Assembly: GCA_035555675.1 (NCBI GenBank)
Contig: DATMGH010000184.1
Span: 1-64,000, forward strand
Origin: Solirubrobacter sp035555675
GTDB taxonomy: Bacteria; Actinomycetota; Thermoleophilia; Solirubrobacterales; Solirubrobacteraceae
Direction: 5' to 3'
DNA length: 64,000 nucleotides
Each line of letters begins with the position of its first letter. Position 1 is the first letter of the stretch. Shown here one piece after another: positions 61,337 to 64,000 of the stretch. Made by a program: the position numbers and the translations under genes. The notes under the pieces are model-generated. The model was not told the origin of the DNA and searched no databases. It was given only the letters and a program-made list of their open reading frames with translations.

Positions 61337-62316
61337 GCGAAGTGCGGCATCACCTCGGTCGCGAACGTCTCGAGCATCCGCATGCTCTCGGCGTGGTCGA
61401 TCCCGAGCAGCGGCGGCTGGATGATCAGCTGCTCGATCGGCGCGTGCGCGCCGCGGGCGAGGAAGTCCTCGATGCGCTCGATGCAGTACTCGGGCGAGCC
61501 CATGATGCAGTGGCGGTTGATGTCGCCCTGATAGAGCGGGATCTCCGACGCGCCGTGCCAGCGCTGGTAGTTGCCGACGATCCACTCCACGTACGGCGTC
61601 GCCACGCGCCGGGCGCGCTCGTGATCGCGATCGACCCAGAGGAACCGGAACGGCAGGTACTCGACCGACGCCGGGTCCCGGCCGTGCTCGGCCAGCTTCT
61701 CCAACAGGAACGGCATGTCGTCCGCCGACGGCCGCCCCGCCACGCCGCGGACGCCGAGCCGCGCCACCCGCTCCAGCACCGGCCGCGACGTGCCGCCGAG
61801 ATAGATCGGGATCGGCCGTTGGACCGGCTTGGGCGTGACCGGCACGCCGCTGAAGTCGAACAGCTGCCCGTGGTGCTCGAGCGGCTCGTCGCCCCACGCG
61901 CCGAGCAGGATCTGCGTGCCTTCTTCGTGCCGGCGCCCGCGGGTGCGCCGGTCGATCGCGAACCCGTCGAACTCGTCGGGCATGTAGGCGACGCCGATCG
62001 CCAGGTCCAGCCGGCCGCCCGACAGCACGTCGACGACCGCGGCGTCCTCGGCCAGGCGCACCGGGTGATGAAACGGCATCAGCAGCACGTAGGGGCCGAT
62101 CCGCACGCGCGTGGTGCGCGCCGCGATCGCCCCCAGCACGGGCATCACCGACGGCAGGTAATCGTCGTCCTTGAAGTGGTGCTCGGTGAGCCAGACCGCG
62201 TGGTAGCCGAGCGCTTCGGCGTACACGATCTCCTCCAGCGTGTCGCGATACAGGTCGGCCAGCGAGCGCCCGTAGGCGGGCGGGTTGCGCAGCGACCAGA
62301 GCATTCCGAAGTGCAC
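61279..62316 (-). CDS. LLM-class flavin-dependent oxidoreductase (paralog of the 38.7-39.7 kb gene)
   Basis: A 345-residue luciferase-like protein: LTEHHFKDDDYLPSVMPVLG near 42-61, IGPYVLLMPFHHPVRLAEDA near 73-92 and VLSGGRLDLAIGVAYMPDEF near 96-115, with VTPKPVQRPIPIYLGGTSRP. It parallels the protein at 38667-39665 over its whole length. The GTG start has GGAGGA about 6 bases upstream. Like its paralog it diverges from an acyl-CoA dehydrogenase gene across a TetR-type operator, so the two loci look like copies of one module. Confidence 0.87.
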   Translation of the reverse strand: MHFGMLWSLRNPPAYGRSLADLYRDTLEEIVYAEALGYHAVWLTEHHFKDDDYLPSVMPVLGAIAARTTRVRIGPYVLLMPFHHPVRLAEDAAVVDVLSGGRLDLAIGVAYMPDEFDGFAIDRRTRGRRHEEGTQILLGAWGDEPLEHHGQLFDFSGVPVTPKPVQRPIPIYLGGTSRPVLERVARLGVRGVAGRPSADDMPFLLEKLAEHGRDPASVEYLPFRFLWVDRDHERARRVATPYVEWIVGNYQRWHGASEIPLYQGDINRHCIMGSPEYCIERIEDFLARGAHAPIEQLIIQPPLLGIDHAESMRMLETFATEVMPHFAQTKAASRAANASGASSGP

Positions 62317-62350
62317 GCGTCGTCCTCCACGACCGTCTCGAACAACCGCC

Positions 62351-62396
62351 TTGACTTCCTCCCCAGCGGGCAACTAGCCTACCAAATGGTCGGCAG
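62351..62396 (+). promoter_or_regulatory. Promoter plus TetR-type operator site 8
   Basis: TTGACT (62351-62356), 18 bases and TAGCCT (62375-62380) merge with CTACCAAATGGTCGGCAG (62379-62396), the most degenerate right half of the eight sites. It serves the dehydrogenase and possibly the downstream ABC uptake genes. Confidence 0.62.
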
Positions 62397-62425
62397 ATTG
62401 TTCAGCCCGGAGGAGGAGTTCACCG

Positions 62426-63628
62426 TTGTCGGTCTCCACGCGCGTAGAGCCACAGTTCGAACCCGCCGGGGTGCGCGCCCTGGACTACCCGTTCACCCCC
62501 GAGCAGCTCGCGGTGCGCGAGCACGTGCGCGCGTTCGCGGCCGAGCGGCTCGCACCGATCGCCGAGGAGATGGACCAGTCGGAGGAGTACCCGACCGAGC
62601 TGGCCCGGATCATGGGCGAGTCCGGCCTGTGGTCGTACTTCTTCCCGGAGGAGTACGGCGGCGCCGGGCACTCCTCGACCACCCTGTGCCTGATCCGGCA
62701 CGAGCTCGCCCGCGTGTGCCCGACGGCCGACGAGCTGTTCGCGGCCCAGGGCCTGCCGATCAACGCGCTCGTCCTCCACGGCAGCGACGCGCTGCGCGCC
62801 CGCTACGCGCCGCACATCATCGACGGCACCAAGACGTTCTCGATCTGCCTGACCGAGCCCGCCGCGGGCTCCGACGTCGGCGGGATCCAGACCGTCGCCG
62901 AGCAGGAGGGCGACACGTTCTACCTCACGGGCCACAAGCGCTTCGTCTTCGGCCCGGCGGCCGCCACCACGTTCCTCGTCTTCGCGAAGACCGATCCCGA
63001 GCTGGGCAAGCGCGGCATCTCGGCCTTCATCGTCGACCTGCCCGCCGAGGGCGTGTCGTGGACGGACTACAAGCTGTTCAAGGCCGGTCCCGAGACCGAG
63101 GTCACCTTCGACCGGACGCCGGTGCCCGCCGAGAACATGGTCGGCCGGCGCGGGGCGGGCATCGCCGTCGCGCTCGGCGACCTCGCCCACATGCGGCCGA
63201 CGGTCGGCGCCGCCGCGGTCGGGATGGCCGAGGCCGCGCTGGCCGCGGCCATCGAGCACGTCAAGATCCGGCAGGCCTTCGGCGGCCGCCTGTCGGATCT
63301 CGAGACCGTGCGCTTCCGCGTCGCCTCCGCCGCGGCGGAGCTCGACGCGGCGCGCCTGCTGGTCTACGCGGCCGCGGCCAACGCGGACGGGGACGCGCTC
63401 GACGTCGCGATGACCGCCGCCAAGGCCAAGTGGTTCGCCACCGAGACGGCATTCCGTGTCATCGACACGGCGGTCCAGCTCCACGGCGGCTCCGGCCTAC
63501 GGCGGGGGTCCGTGCCGGAACGGATGATGAAGGCGGTCCGCGCCACACGGATCTATGAGGGCGCCAACGAAGTCATGCAGCTCGTGATCGGCCGGGGGCT
63601 CTTCGGGGCTTCCAGCGCGCCGCGCTGA
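62426..63628 (+). CDS. Acyl-CoA dehydrogenase
   Basis: A 400-residue canonical acyl-CoA dehydrogenase: N-terminal helices (YPFTPEQLAVREHVRAFAAE), the FAD/substrate segment CLTEPAAGSDVGG near 144, GHKRFVFGPAA near 170, and the C-terminal QLHGGSGLRRGSVPERMMKA and RIYEGANEVMQLVIGR, where the catalytic Glu of YEGA is present, unlike in the other dehydrogenases here. The TTG start has GGAGGAGG about 8 bases upstream. It is followed by an ABC binding-protein gene on the same strand. Confidence 0.92.
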   Translation: MSVSTRVEPQFEPAGVRALDYPFTPEQLAVREHVRAFAAERLAPIAEEMDQSEEYPTELARIMGESGLWSYFFPEEYGGAGHSSTTLCLIRHELARVCPTADELFAAQGLPINALVLHGSDALRARYAPHIIDGTKTFSICLTEPAAGSDVGGIQTVAEQEGDTFYLTGHKRFVFGPAAATTFLVFAKTDPELGKRGISAFIVDLPAEGVSWTDYKLFKAGPETEVTFDRTPVPAENMVGRRGAGIAVALGDLAHMRPTVGAAAVGMAEAALAAAIEHVKIRQAFGGRLSDLETVRFRVASAAAELDAARLLVYAAAANADGDALDVAMTAAKAKWFATETAFRVIDTAVQLHGGSGLRRGSVPERMMKAVRATRIYEGANEVMQLVIGRGLFGASSAPR

Positions 63629-63655
63629 CGCAGGGAAACGAGGAGAGAGAAGAAC

Positions 63656-64000
63656 ATGGACGCATTCCGTCTCGCCGGCGTGGCGGCGACCGTCGCACTC
63701 GCACTCGGCGTGGCCGCCTGCGGCAGTGACGACTCGGGTGGGAGCAGCGGCAAGGCCTCGTCGTCGAAGGGCGGCGATCCGATCAAGGTCGGGTACGTGG
63801 TGTCCAAGACCGGCCCGGCCGCGGCGGACGCCAACAGCGACGTCGTCGGCGCGCAGCTCGCGGCCAAGGAGATCAACGACGCCGGCGGCGTCGACGGCCA
63901 CAAGATCGAGATCACCGTCCGCGACGACAAGACCGACCCGACGACGGCCACGCGCGAGGCGCGCGACCTGGCGCTCTCGGGCAACGTCAACATCCTCGCG
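63656..64000 (+). CDS. Branched-chain amino acid-type ABC transporter substrate-binding lipoprotein (partial)
   Basis: The first 115 codons of a periplasmic-binding fold protein, cut by the window end. It has a lipoprotein signal: hydrophobic VAATVALALGVA and lipobox VAAC with Cys at 22, followed by a Ser/Gly linker. PIKVGYVVSKTGPAAADANSD near 42-62, AAKEINDAGGVDGHKIEI near 70-87 and DDKTDPTTA near 91 are typical of LivK-like (Peripla_BP_6) proteins. In this setting it probably imports the carboxylate that the acyl-CoA regulon degrades. GAGGAGAGAGA precedes the ATG. Confidence 0.88.
   Translation, partial: MDAFRLAGVAATVALALGVAACGSDDSGGSSGKASSSKGGDPIKVGYVVSKTGPAAADANSDVVGAQLAAKEINDAGGVDGHKIEITVRDDKTDPTTATREARDLALSGNVNILA

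Overview
The window is 64 kb of very GC-rich, gene-dense chromosomal DNA with short intergenic gaps, frequent 1-8 bp (ATGA/GTGA/TGATG) gene overlaps, many GTG/TTG starts, several F420/flavin LLM-type oxidoreductases and a small secreted protein with a cysteine pair. This points to a soil actinobacterium, most likely of the Thermoleophilia (Solirubrobacter/Conexibacter-like). That placement is inference; no rRNA or tRNA gene, CRISPR array, insertion sequence or prophage is visible. No gene-free stretch exceeds 300 bases. At least fifteen genes carry a TANNNT -10 element about 6-12 bases before the start codon, so leaderless mRNAs look common.

Region 1 (1-13.4 kb) is housekeeping and stress: a methyltransferase, an orphan CheB and CheR-PAS pair, then a minus-strand stress cluster (SigB/SigF-type sigma factor, three small membrane proteins of the holin/DUF3618/DUF4235 kinds, a STAS protein, a Crp/Fnr regulator), an epimerase and a zinc alcohol dehydrogenase, an LLM oxidoreductase with an internal deletion, a manganese catalase, a HAD phosphatase, a quinone oxidoreductase and a small secreted protein.

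Region 2 (13.4-37.7 kb) is an accessory catabolic island for an unknown nitrogenous substrate. It holds an agmatine deiminase-family enzyme, a divergent urease (fused gamma-beta plus alpha, no accessory genes), three NicX-like (2,5-dihydroxypyridine dioxygenase family) proteins, a dipeptide-type ABC transporter split into an ATPase pair and a binding-protein/permease set in two separate operons, a class V aminotransferase, two M24 peptidase/creatinase-family proteins, an enolase-superfamily enzyme, an opine dehydrogenase-type protein, an LLM monooxygenase, a cupin, a polysaccharide deacetylase-like protein, an amidohydrolase, a DMT exporter and a CGNR regulator. A GntR regulator sits at the centre; two identical CCGGT-CTT-ACCGG operators lie exactly between the -35 and -10 elements of the two divergent promoters.

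Region 3 (37.6-63.6 kb) is an acyl-CoA catabolic regulon: four acyl-CoA dehydrogenases, four crotonase-family proteins, two acyl-CoA ligases, two CoA-transferases, a thiolase, a MaoC hydratase, a thioesterase, an APH-type kinase, two desulforedoxin-like miniproteins, three LLM enzymes, a metallo-beta-lactamase-fold hydrolase and two closely similar TetR regulators. Eight copies of a CTACCAA-N4-TTGGTAG-like operator lie on the promoters of nearly every transcription unit, so the region behaves as one regulon, probably for a branched, cyclic or hydroxylated carboxylic acid. The window ends inside a branched-chain amino acid-type ABC binding lipoprotein, the probable uptake component for the next operon.
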